Assembly (NCBI RefSeq): GCF_000621725.1
Contig: NZ_JHXM01000007.1
Location: 186,001 to 250,000 of the forward strand
From: Xylanibacter brevis ATCC 19188
GTDB taxonomy: Bacteria; Bacteroidota; Bacteroidia; Bacteroidales; Bacteroidaceae
Length of the DNA: 64,000 bases
Reading direction: 5' to 3'
The position numbers and the translations under genes are program-made. The notes beneath the pieces were generated by a model that was given only the letters and a program-made list of their open reading frames with translations, was not told the origin of the DNA and searched no databases. This document shows, piece by piece, positions 52,439 to 60,844 of the stretch. Every line of letters starts with the position of its first letter. The stretch's first letter is position 1.

Positions 52439-55400
52439 TATTGTAATAAGTTCTTGTATTTTAGTAATGCCTCAATATAGTAATAGTCGGCATAGACAAT
52501 GCTGGCATCAATCTCGGAACCGGCGGGATGGTGGCCAGTAGAGTGCATGAGGAATGAGACGTTCTTGTCGCGGCTTTGGTAGCGGGCGGTACTCAGGTCG
52601 CGGAGCATCTGTATGGCTGCATCGCGGTAGCGGTCGCCATCTTTCACATATTGGCACAACTCCAGCAGGGCACTGGCAACGACACAAGCCGCTGAGGCGT
52701 CCTTAGGGGCCGCTATACCTCTTGAGTCATCCATATCCCAGATAGGCACCATGTCGTCGCTGGTTTCATGCAATCGCTTCAGGTAGATGTCCGTCACCTT
52801 TTGAGCGAAGTCGAGGAAACGCTTGTTCTTAGTATAGCGATAGACCATGGTGTAGCCGTAGATGGCCCATGCCTGTCCGCGGCTCCACATTGAGTAGTCA
52901 GCATATCCTTGATGCGTCACGCCCTTGATGAACTTTCCCGTCAAGGTGTCATAGACGGCAACGTGATAGCATGAACCATCGGGCCGGAAGTGATTCTTCA
53001 TCGTTGTATCGGCATGACGAACAGCAATATCGTAAAGGTTTGAGGTTTGGCTGTGCCTTTCTTTGTCCGCCCAAAACAGCAGTTCCAGGTTCATCATGTT
53101 GTCCATGATGGTGTTGTGGCCGCCATAGTCCTTCACGTGGCGAGGCCAACTGAGGATGGTGCCCACAGTGGGGGTGAAGAGTGTGATCAGCGAGTCGGCA
53201 GCTTGCAAGGCGAGTTGCTTATAGTGCTCGTTCTTTGTTACCTCATAGCCTTTCAGGAACGAGTTGATAGCGATAAATCCCAGATCGTGGTCAAATACGG
53301 GACTATTGATGATAGGTGCAATAGCTTCGGTGTAGCCAATAGCGGCTTTATTGACAGCCTCGCTCTTGTTGTAGTCGAATGCCATCCACAAAATGCCCGG
53401 CCAGAAGCCCGAGCACCATTCTTCGGGCTTTGCCTTACGGAGGTTCCATGTCCGCCCTTCCCTTAAAATGTTGCGTGGCATCATGGTGAAATCGTAGGGA
53501 CGCAAACTTTCTAATGCCTTATCCACCTGTGAAGAGCAGTAGGCCAACTGCTGATTCACGTTGAACTGTCCGATCTCCTTCGTGAAGACCACGCCGCTGA
53601 CGTGATTGCCCACAAACATCGGCACGTAGTCGGCGGTGGCATACCAGCGAGGCTTGCTGGGCATCTCGTCGTAGATTGGCTGTCCGTTGATTTTCATTCC
53701 TTTGAAGGTGATGTTGCGGATGCCGTGGTCGGTGTCGTAGCCGTTGATGATGGAGAGATTCGGCGTAGTGCCCGTGTAGCGGACGTTGCGGAAGGTGACA
53801 TCCTCCACGCCCCTACCTGGTGCCGTGCAATACTTCTGATTATATCCCACCTTCACCTGCGCAATGCTGCCAGCCTCAATCTGTTCAATGCGAATGTTAT
53901 CGAAGAGTACATCGCGCACGAGGTTGCCGTCGCCGCAGTTAATGGCCAGACAGCCCTGGTAGTCCACCTGTGGCTCTGCCTGTCCCAGAATGTCGATGTT
54001 CTCATAAACCAGATGCTCGATGGTGTCGCCCACCTCAGGGTTGCCGTGAATGCCGATGAAGATAGGGTGCGCCACGTCGGCCCAGAGTGTGCTGTTGCGC
54101 ATCCGCACATTTCGGGTGTTGCCGCTGAAGCCCTTCCGAGTGGCGTAGGCCGTGGTGCAGTCATCGCTGTTACGGCAGAACACGCGGTCGAAAAGGACAT
54201 TCGAGGAGGCAAAGACATTTAAGCCGTCACCCCATCCAGGATGTGATATGCTCCTGACATCGTGCAGCGTCACACCGTCACTACCACCCACAGGACAGGT
54301 GTTGACGATGAGACCGTCAATCAGCACGTTCTTCGAACGGTGAATATGACAGCCTTCATAGCCACTTGCAGGTCGGGCGATGCCACGGCCTAAGATGCTC
54401 ACGTTCTCAGCATTCTCAATGGCAAAGGTGCCCGAGAAATAACTGCCCCCGTCAAGATAGACCGTGGTATTCGACGGCACCTTGATGACATCTTCCGTGT
54501 ATATGCCAGGGGCATAGTAGCGGAAGTCACGGCCCTGTGCTTTGGCAGCTTTCCCGGCATCTTCTTTGCTAATAGTGGGCTTCGAAGTAAATACCAACAG
54601 ATTGTCAGTGATGTCGCCGTCCAGTTCCACGCTCACGTTCTCAGGCTGGAACAGAAGGAACTGCACCGTCGAGTCGTTCTGCACGTTGGCAATCGTGCCG
54701 CGATAGTCGGGACGGATGCGGGTCTTCTTGAATTTCTTGTTTTTGCTAACCACCTTCACAAACACATCGCCCGTGAAGTCGAAGAAGGCGTAGGAAATCT
54801 CGCTAATGGCGTGCTTGCCGCTGCCAGTCGAGGCATTCACCTTCGCCATATATGTGTCTATTTTCGTCCACTCCTTGCTGCCGCGCGGCTGGATGAACAC
54901 ATCGTAGTCATGCTTCAGAGGCGCACCTTCAGGGGCTGGATACGTAAACACCTGATGCAGTTTCGTACCTTCCTTCACACCCGGCACCCGCACCTCGCGA
55001 CTCTCCCCCTTGCGCTCTGCCTTGGCTTGCAGTGCCAGCACCTTTTTCGTGTACGGCATCTTCAGCCCCTTCGCCTTCACATAGTGGTCGTAGGGTTTCT
55101 GGTAGATGTCCCACAGCTTTCCGCGTCCCATCTGCCCCGGTTCCGTCCAGTCGCAGTAGAGACCAGTCAAGTCTGTCCATGTCTCGAAAGGCACGTCGTT
55201 GCCCAGATTGTAGCGGGCCGTGTACTCAAAGCCCTTCATCAGCCGGTTGTCGAGTGCCCCCCAGAGGTCATCGCCCTGCTGCCAAGCCATCTCGCAGATG
55301 TCGGCTATCGCCTCTAGTCCCAACTGCGCGTGTCCTTGGTCGCGTCCTGTCTCCTGACACTGTCCCGTCTCACTGATATAGCGCGGCAGTGAGCCGTTGT

Positions 55401-55929
55401 CATAACCGTGCAGGTAATAGTCGATGGCCTGACGGTACATCACCGTATCCTCCATAACTATCGCCGCCGCCATGCGGAAGCGGTTGACAATCGCACCCCA
55501 GTTGCCGTTGGCGTAGGGACTGTCCGCCTCGAATTTGTTCATCGTTGGCACCATCGCCCTTCTCAGCATAGTTTCCCACGCTGGTGTCTTTTGTTCCTTC
55601 TCTATTATCATCGCTCTGCATAGCCAGTATCCCTGAATCAGGCACAGCGGTGCATCATGACCATCAATCCTCTGCAACTTCTCCGTGTATGCATTGATGA
55701 TGCGCAGTGCTTCATCGTGCTTTCCTTCCTTGGCGAAGTCCCATGCCGCTTTCATATCGCGCTCGCTGCCGTTTTTACTTCCTCGGAACTTACCGTCACG
55801 AGCCACTACTTCGTAAGGTCCAGCCATCTTATACTCCTGCGCGAGTGCTGAGACCAATGAAAAATGAAAAGTTAAAAATGAAAAATGACTTGCACAAAGG
55901 AGCGTGAGAGTAATGACGAAACGTTTCAT
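52438..55929 (-). CDS. Trimodular pectin-type enzyme: alginate-lyase-like, GH28-like beta-helix, GH88
   Basis: 1163 residues with a signal peptide (to about residue 30). Module 1 (about 40-300) is an all-helical alginate-lyase-like domain (GNWGAIVNRFRMAAA, SETGQCQETGRDQGHAQLGL). Module 2 (about 430-760) is a parallel beta-helix of GH28 type (VYLDGGSYFSGTFAIENAEN, SHPGWGDGLNVFASSNVLFD with the paired-Asp FCRNSDDCTTAY). Module 3 (about 800-1163) is a GH88 unsaturated uronyl hydrolase, with Asp in SPVFDHDLGF (about 880) and HNTIMDNMMNLELL (about 940) and WSRGQAWAIYGYT. One protein would cut the backbone and take off unsaturated uronic acid ends. It is the third enzyme of the divergently regulated locus. 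Confidence 0.85.
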   Translation of the reverse strand: MKRFVITLTLLCASHFSFLTFHFSLVSALAQEYKMAGPYEVVARDGKFRGSKNGSERDMKAAWDFAKEGKHDEALRIINAYTEKLQRIDGHDAPLCLIQGYWLCRAMIIEKEQKTPAWETMLRRAMVPTMNKFEADSPYANGNWGAIVNRFRMAAAIVMEDTVMYRQAIDYYLHGYDNGSLPRYISETGQCQETGRDQGHAQLGLEAIADICEMAWQQGDDLWGALDNRLMKGFEYTARYNLGNDVPFETWTDLTGLYCDWTEPGQMGRGKLWDIYQKPYDHYVKAKGLKMPYTKKVLALQAKAERKGESREVRVPGVKEGTKLHQVFTYPAPEGAPLKHDYDVFIQPRGSKEWTKIDTYMAKVNASTGSGKHAISEISYAFFDFTGDVFVKVVSKNKKFKKTRIRPDYRGTIANVQNDSTVQFLLFQPENVSVELDGDITDNLLVFTSKPTISKEDAGKAAKAQGRDFRYYAPGIYTEDVIKVPSNTTVYLDGGSYFSGTFAIENAENVSILGRGIARPASGYEGCHIHRSKNVLIDGLIVNTCPVGGSDGVTLHDVRSISHPGWGDGLNVFASSNVLFDRVFCRNSDDCTTAYATRKGFSGNTRNVRMRNSTLWADVAHPIFIGIHGNPEVGDTIEHLVYENIDILGQAEPQVDYQGCLAINCGDGNLVRDVLFDNIRIEQIEAGSIAQVKVGYNQKYCTAPGRGVEDVTFRNVRYTGTTPNLSIINGYDTDHGIRNITFKGMKINGQPIYDEMPSKPRWYATADYVPMFVGNHVSGVVFTKEIGQFNVNQQLAYCSSQVDKALESLRPYDFTMMPRNILREGRTWNLRKAKPEEWCSGFWPGILWMAFDYNKSEAVNKAAIGYTEAIAPIINSPVFDHDLGFIAINSFLKGYEVTKNEHYKQLALQAADSLITLFTPTVGTILSWPRHVKDYGGHNTIMDNMMNLELLFWADKERHSQTSNLYDIAVRHADTTMKNHFRPDGSCYHVAVYDTLTGKFIKGVTHQGYADYSMWSRGQAWAIYGYTMVYRYTKNKRFLDFAQKVTDIYLKRLHETSDDMVPIWDMDDSRGIAAPKDASAACVVASALLELCQYVKDGDRYRDAAIQMLRDLSTARYQSRDKNVSFLMHSTGHHPAGSEIDASIVYADYYYIEALLKYKNLLQ

Positions 55930-55953
55930 ATAACTATGTTACTTGTTAATCTG

Positions 55954-57444
55954 TTATTCATTAAAAGGCGTGGCACAAAACTTGAGGTCCACCCATCCTT
56001 TGGATTTAGCGTCATGAGTGATGCTGAACACACCATATTTTGCACCTATCCACTTTCCTTCACGGGCTTGGAAGGGAATAGCGACAGGTGTGAATTGGCA
56101 ACCATCTATACTGTAGCAAAAGTGACAGAGACCCCCTTTGTTACACTGTAAGCGAACGCTGAGGTGACATTCATAATTGGTTTTGGCACCGGCATTGTAA
56201 GAGTGTGCTTTGATATTCCCTATGATAGCGGATTCTTCAGCTCCATCTCGGTCTGCATCTTTGCAAATGATACGTTTCAGCACAAAAGCTTCATCCTGCA
56301 GCTCGACGGAAAGGCGACAGTAGTCACGTCCCATCACCACGAATCCCGACTGCTGACCTTCATTTGTTGCTGTGATGGTTAGGTGAAGAGTATCTGTAAA
56401 CGTCTCTCCTTCAAATTTCCTCAGATACAGGTTCGGTACTTCCCATAGGTTTTTGAAGTCAGGTGGCACAGCGTACCCATAAACGCGCACACCGCTATTC
56501 GTTGTAAGCCCAAAGGTATCCTGATAATTGGAGTGCCACTGGTATTGATTTTTAATAGGTGATTTGCATTTTTTACTTTTCATTCTATCACTTTTCAATT
56601 CTTTCATCATCGGCCACTCTTTCTTCCACTCCACATCAAGCAGGTGTAGAATGCGACCATAAGGGCCTCTGTCCTGAAAGGCAATGAACTTATCCGCCAC
56701 CCAACCACCTTGATGAATGCCATTCTTATTAAACACAATCTTGCTCTCATACGGGCCATACACGTTACGGCTGCGCAATGCTACCTGCCATCCTTTCTCT
56801 ACACCGCCCGCAGGAGCAAGGATATAGTAATAGTCATCGCGCTTGTAGAACTTAGGCCCTTCAATCGTGTGATTACCTTCCACTTGACCGTCATAAACGA
56901 GGATAGGCTTACCTATAACCTGATTTCCGTCAGCAGACAGTTCGCGCACCGTCAACACACTGTTGAAACCACAACGGCTGGCAGCCCACCCGTTTACGAG
57001 ATAGCATCGTCCGTCCTCGTCCCATAGCGGGCAAGGATCAATCACACCCTTGCCCTCCACCACCAGCACTGGCTTGCTCCATCGTCCGAGCGGGTCATCA
57101 CTCTTCACCATGAACACGCCAAAATCCGGGTCGCCCCAATAAATGTAATATGTGTCATTATGCCGACGGATGCTGGGTGCCCATACGCCGCAGCCGTGCT
57201 GAACGGTGTTGTAATGCTCAATGGGCAACAATCGTTCCACTGCATAATTCACCAACTCCCAATGTACCAGGTCCGTGCTGTGGAGAATGGGCAGTCCTGG
57301 CGTACACTGAAAACTACTTGCCGTCAACCAATAGTCACCCGCCGTACCCTCGCAAACATCCGGATCGCTGTAGTCGGCATAGATGATTTGAGCCGGCATC
57401 GTCAATGTGTGTAATAAAAGAAAGAGAAGGATAATCTTTTTCAT
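55954..57444 (-). CDS. GH43 family glycoside hydrolase
   Basis: 496 residues from MKKIILLFLLLHTLTMPAQI, a signal peptide. The five-bladed propeller shows the catalytic base Asp in IIYADYSDPDVCEG, the pKa-modulating Asp in GVIDPCPLWDEDG and the acid Glu in NHTIEGPKFYKRDD. A C-terminal beta-sandwich (about 320-496) follows, as in many GH43 arabinofuranosidases and xylosidases. It should remove arabinose or xylose side groups. It is followed 24 bp later by the trimodular enzyme. Confidence 0.87.
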   Translation of the reverse strand: MKKIILLFLLLHTLTMPAQIIYADYSDPDVCEGTAGDYWLTASSFQCTPGLPILHSTDLVHWELVNYAVERLLPIEHYNTVQHGCGVWAPSIRRHNDTYYIYWGDPDFGVFMVKSDDPLGRWSKPVLVVEGKGVIDPCPLWDEDGRCYLVNGWAASRCGFNSVLTVRELSADGNQVIGKPILVYDGQVEGNHTIEGPKFYKRDDYYYILAPAGGVEKGWQVALRSRNVYGPYESKIVFNKNGIHQGGWVADKFIAFQDRGPYGRILHLLDVEWKKEWPMMKELKSDRMKSKKCKSPIKNQYQWHSNYQDTFGLTTNSGVRVYGYAVPPDFKNLWEVPNLYLRKFEGETFTDTLHLTITATNEGQQSGFVVMGRDYCRLSVELQDEAFVLKRIICKDADRDGAEESAIIGNIKAHSYNAGAKTNYECHLSVRLQCNKGGLCHFCYSIDGCQFTPVAIPFQAREGKWIGAKYGVFSITHDAKSKGWVDLKFCATPFNE

Positions 57445-57614
57445 ATATGTTATTCGATTCAATCGCCATCCCAGACAGAGCAACTGCTCAAATCTGTTAG
57501 TGGCTTACATACTTTTCCCTTTGGCGATAAATACCCGATTCGGGTATTTGCGATATATTGGTATTCCACACATGTCATATACTGTGCCCGCCTCAAATTG
57601 AAAATTGTCTGTTG

Positions 57615-57890
57615 TCAGTTCATCCACTTCGTGTTCGGGCAACCAGAATATTTCGCCATCGGCTGCTGTAATGACATTCCTTCACCGAGCATGAGGTCGT
57701 AGTCGCCCGAACCCATGATGACCTGTGTCTCTGTCATACCATAGGTGACACTGACGATGCCGTGTGTCTGCGTATCTATGCCCAATGGGGAGCGTAATGA
57801 CTCTACACGCAAATCTGAGGCTTCAAGGGCTGCCATAGCCGTGAGTGGCAGCAATAACAAACCTGCAAGGAGGTATTCTTTCTGTTTCAT
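57615..57890 (-). pseudogene. N-terminal remnant of a GH78-type alpha-L-rhamnosidase
   Basis: 91 residues with a signal peptide and LEASDLRVESLRSPLGIDTQ, which is the start of GH78 rhamnosidases (usually over 700 residues). The sequence loses the match after about residue 45 and ends in MAKYSGCPNTKWMN. The ATGA overlap with the preceding lyase gene (57887-57890) shows a once coupled operon gene. No catalytic domain remains. Confidence 0.65.
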
Positions 57891-60652
57891 TTTACGATTA
57901 CTTTTTTACCCTTAATGATATACACTCCCCTGAGTTGTGATGAATCTGTGACCTTGCGACCACTCAAGTCGTAAATGAATTTACTATTGGTGATTTCATT
58001 CTTCAGACTTTTAATTCCAACTGCGTTTCCCATAAGAATCAATTGGAAGGGGAAGGTAGTGGGGGTGGTGGCAGCTGCTGTCTGTACTGTGCCGTCAGCG
58101 GCAATATCCCAATACTTCCGTGTCGAAGCTGTAGCTCCTGTGTGTATGGCGATGCGGTCTGTACCTACGGCTTGTTCAAGATAGAAAGGGAAGTATGCCG
58201 ATGCTGCCAACTTGGCTGCGGTGGTCACCCTCTGGCTGTCTGTATCTGAAAGACTGATGAAGCCGTACTTGGGCGTAGCGGCAGTGGAACGTTCGAGGCA
58301 CCATAGTTGGCTTGAGTCTCCCTCCTCGCGTGACTTGAAACTGACGGGCTGCCCCTTGCCATTGGCTGTTAGATAGGTATCTGTGGCGACATGGCGCAAG
58401 AGGTAGTTCCTTGGCTCGATCAATGTTGTTTCAGCAGCCTTGACGAAGACGTTGAAGGTGAAGTGGTATTCTTCACCAGAGAGGGTGAAGGTGGCTGTGT
58501 ATTCGCCACTGGTCTGAAGGTTCTCTAAAGTCAGCGTCTTGCTGCCTGTGGTGCCGTCGCTCCACGAGACTTTGGATGCGGTAACAACAGATGGTGTTGT
58601 CAGACCAAGTGTCACGCTACCGCCCTGTTCCACGACAGCGTCCTCCCCTTGCGTAGTTGTTTCGCCAATGGTGCTATAAGGAACGGCCATGAGCACATGG
58701 ATGTGAAACACCTGCGTCGTGATAGTTCCGCCCTGGTTGGTGAAGGTAACTGTGATATCCTGATCTTTTTTGATGGCAGAAGTGGTGATGCTCTGCGTGG
58801 TGGCTCCCGTGCTCCATTTGTATGTTCCCCATCCAGCGGTTGGGGTTACGTTCAAAGTAGCCGTTTTTCCATAAAGCACATCAATGGTATTGGTTTCAGC
58901 AGTGCTGCCATCGTAGGTAACAGAGGGAATGAGGGCATCGGGTGTGCAGTCTCCCTTAGCAGCGATGGAGAAGCAGAGCTGGCTCTTGATGCCGTTCTGG
59001 TTGGTATAGGTGACGCGGTAGATATAGCTCTGGTCGGTGGTGACAGTGATGTCGCGTGTTGCCTCGCCCGTGTTCCATTGCCATAGTCCTGTGTCCTCCT
59101 CGCCCTCTGGAAGCTGGGGCATTAGCGTCAATGTCTGACCTGTAGGTACACACGTGTTATTATTTATGGTATAGGTGTTGACCAATCCGCCCAGCTCGTT
59201 GTGGAGCAGGGTCTTCCCATTGACGAGTCCGCGTGTTTTCTCCTGTGCGAGGCTCGGAATGAGGTTTGTTGTGAGCGTACCGCTATACTCCATCTTCGGG
59301 GTCAGCTCCGTGGGCACTTGTTCGGCAGGACAAAGCTGTTCGTCGCGTGTGTTCATGAGCACGCTATAGCCTAAGTGGTCGTAGCCGCCGCTGGTGCCGC
59401 CCTGTCCGCCCTCATCAATGCCCATATTGGTATAGGAAATATCTGAGAATGGCATTTTCACGCCTTTCACGCCCTCATAGATGCCGATGACGGTGCCCCA
59501 GTAGGGGCGCATCTGCGCGCCGAGGGCTGGCCCCTCCATGAGCCAGGCACGCGAGTCGGTGTAGTAGTAGCCATTGGAACCGTAGTGGTAGTTCACCCAC
59601 GGCAATCCCTCCACGCTCTGCGTCTGTGCTGCCACGTATTCGATGCCCGCAGCCAAGCGGTGGTTCATATAGGCAAAGAGGTCATCGCCCTGGTTCCAGC
59701 CCTGTTTCGCAATATCCACAGCCAAGCCTAGCGCCATTGCCGAGTGCCCTGTGTCACGTCCGCTCTCATTCATCTGTCCGAGCTCCCCGTAAGCAGCTGT
59801 TTCGAGTTCACTCTCGGAAGTTGTCACCACGAGGTTGCCGAGGAATTCGGTGAGACCATCGTTCTTAATAGGTACTTCGGTGCGCGGGTCGCGGAATGTG
59901 CCGCACTGGTCGTACTTGAAGTATGACATGCCCTGGTTGTAGATGAACACGTCATCGCACAGCACACCGATACTCAATACACACAACACGTTGCACAGTC
60001 CCCAGTTCGACCAGTAGTGACCCGGTGCCTGCCACCACTTGCTCGAGTTCTCCCATGTGCCGTTGCGGGAACGCAGGAAGTTGATGGCTTTTGGATACCA
60101 CAGCTCAAGCATCCAACGCTGGAACCTGGCAAAGTCCTCGCGGCTCCAACCTTCGTAGTCGCGCATCAGTTCGGCAGCCTGTGCGAACTGATAGCCGTAG
60201 AGCCCCACGGCCAGACACTGATCGGAGTTGCCGCTAATAGCCTTTGTCGTGTTACACCATGCCATGAGGATCCTCATGGCAGCCTTGGCATTGGCTTCCG
60301 TACCGCCGATTTTCCAGCGCAGAGCGTTCTGGTAGGCCATCGTTGCCCCGCGTGCGGCATTTATATAATTCTCACCGCTTCCACCACCGCGTACAATGGT
60401 CTCGACGGGATAGGTCTGTACGCTGCTCTGTGAGTAGGCCGCACTGGTTAGCTTCTGGTAGGCCTGCTTCACCTTGGTGTTACCCTTTTCTAATTGTGTC
60501 TTCACACGGTCAAAATCTGCCTGTGTGTGTAGACCACCTGGATGGATGAATCCGCGGTCTTGTGCCATAGCTGGCGCAATGGATAATGAACCTTGAACCG
60601 CGAAGAATTGAATTGCGCAGAGAAACGCAAGGCTTAAAAATCTTGTTTTCAT
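57887..60652 (-). CDS. Secreted alginate-lyase-family polysaccharide lyase with C-terminal beta domains
   Basis: 921 residues from MKTRFLSLAFLC, a signal peptide. Residues about 40-410 are an alginate-lyase-like alpha/alpha toroid (FIHPGGLHTQADFDRVKTQL, SSKWWQAPGHYWSNWGLCNV, NESGRDTGHSAMALGLAVDI). Two or more Ig-like domains follow (about 480-750, with LWQWNTGEATRDITV and YKWSTGATTQSITT), then a lectin-like part (YLLRHVATDTYLTANGKGQP) and a Prevotella-type tail IYDLSGRKV...GVYIIKGKKV. The tail resembles a surface-sorting or anchoring motif. It probably cuts an acidic plant glycan. A -7 box TATCTTTG lies at 60676-60683 (minus). Confidence 0.85.
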   Translation of the reverse strand: MKTRFLSLAFLCAIQFFAVQGSLSIAPAMAQDRGFIHPGGLHTQADFDRVKTQLEKGNTKVKQAYQKLTSAAYSQSSVQTYPVETIVRGGGSGENYINAARGATMAYQNALRWKIGGTEANAKAAMRILMAWCNTTKAISGNSDQCLAVGLYGYQFAQAAELMRDYEGWSREDFARFQRWMLELWYPKAINFLRSRNGTWENSSKWWQAPGHYWSNWGLCNVLCVLSIGVLCDDVFIYNQGMSYFKYDQCGTFRDPRTEVPIKNDGLTEFLGNLVVTTSESELETAAYGELGQMNESGRDTGHSAMALGLAVDIAKQGWNQGDDLFAYMNHRLAAGIEYVAAQTQSVEGLPWVNYHYGSNGYYYTDSRAWLMEGPALGAQMRPYWGTVIGIYEGVKGVKMPFSDISYTNMGIDEGGQGGTSGGYDHLGYSVLMNTRDEQLCPAEQVPTELTPKMEYSGTLTTNLIPSLAQEKTRGLVNGKTLLHNELGGLVNTYTINNNTCVPTGQTLTLMPQLPEGEEDTGLWQWNTGEATRDITVTTDQSYIYRVTYTNQNGIKSQLCFSIAAKGDCTPDALIPSVTYDGSTAETNTIDVLYGKTATLNVTPTAGWGTYKWSTGATTQSITTSAIKKDQDITVTFTNQGGTITTQVFHIHVLMAVPYSTIGETTTQGEDAVVEQGGSVTLGLTTPSVVTASKVSWSDGTTGSKTLTLENLQTSGEYTATFTLSGEEYHFTFNVFVKAAETTLIEPRNYLLRHVATDTYLTANGKGQPVSFKSREEGDSSQLWCLERSTAATPKYGFISLSDTDSQRVTTAAKLAASAYFPFYLEQAVGTDRIAIHTGATASTRKYWDIAADGTVQTAAATTPTTFPFQLILMGNAVGIKSLKNEITNSKFIYDLSGRKVTDSSQLRGVYIIKGKKVIVK

Positions 60653-60675
60653 ACTTTTACTTAGGAATGATGGTG

Positions 60676-60683
60676 CAAAGATA
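60676..60683 (-). promoter_or_regulatory. -7 element of the lyase operon
   Basis: TATCTTTG on the minus strand, 24 bp before the ATG; -33 weak, consistent with an activator-dependent promoter. Confidence 0.55.
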
Positions 60684-60810
60684 ATACAGCCAGAGAAAAC
60701 AGTAGGTGTCTGTTTTTCCAAGAATATACGTCTATTACGTATAACGTTGATTTTAGATTTTTCAGACGTACTTTTTAGACAAAAGAAGCGGCTATTTCAA
60801 TAAAAATATA

Positions 60811-60818
60811 TAACTTTG
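60811..60818 (+). promoter_or_regulatory. -7 element of the AraC-type regulator
   Basis: TAACTTTG, 27 bp before the ATG at 60845, divergent from the lyase operon. Confidence 0.6.
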
Positions 60819-60844
60819 TCGCCCAATAATGATTGTTTTAGCCT

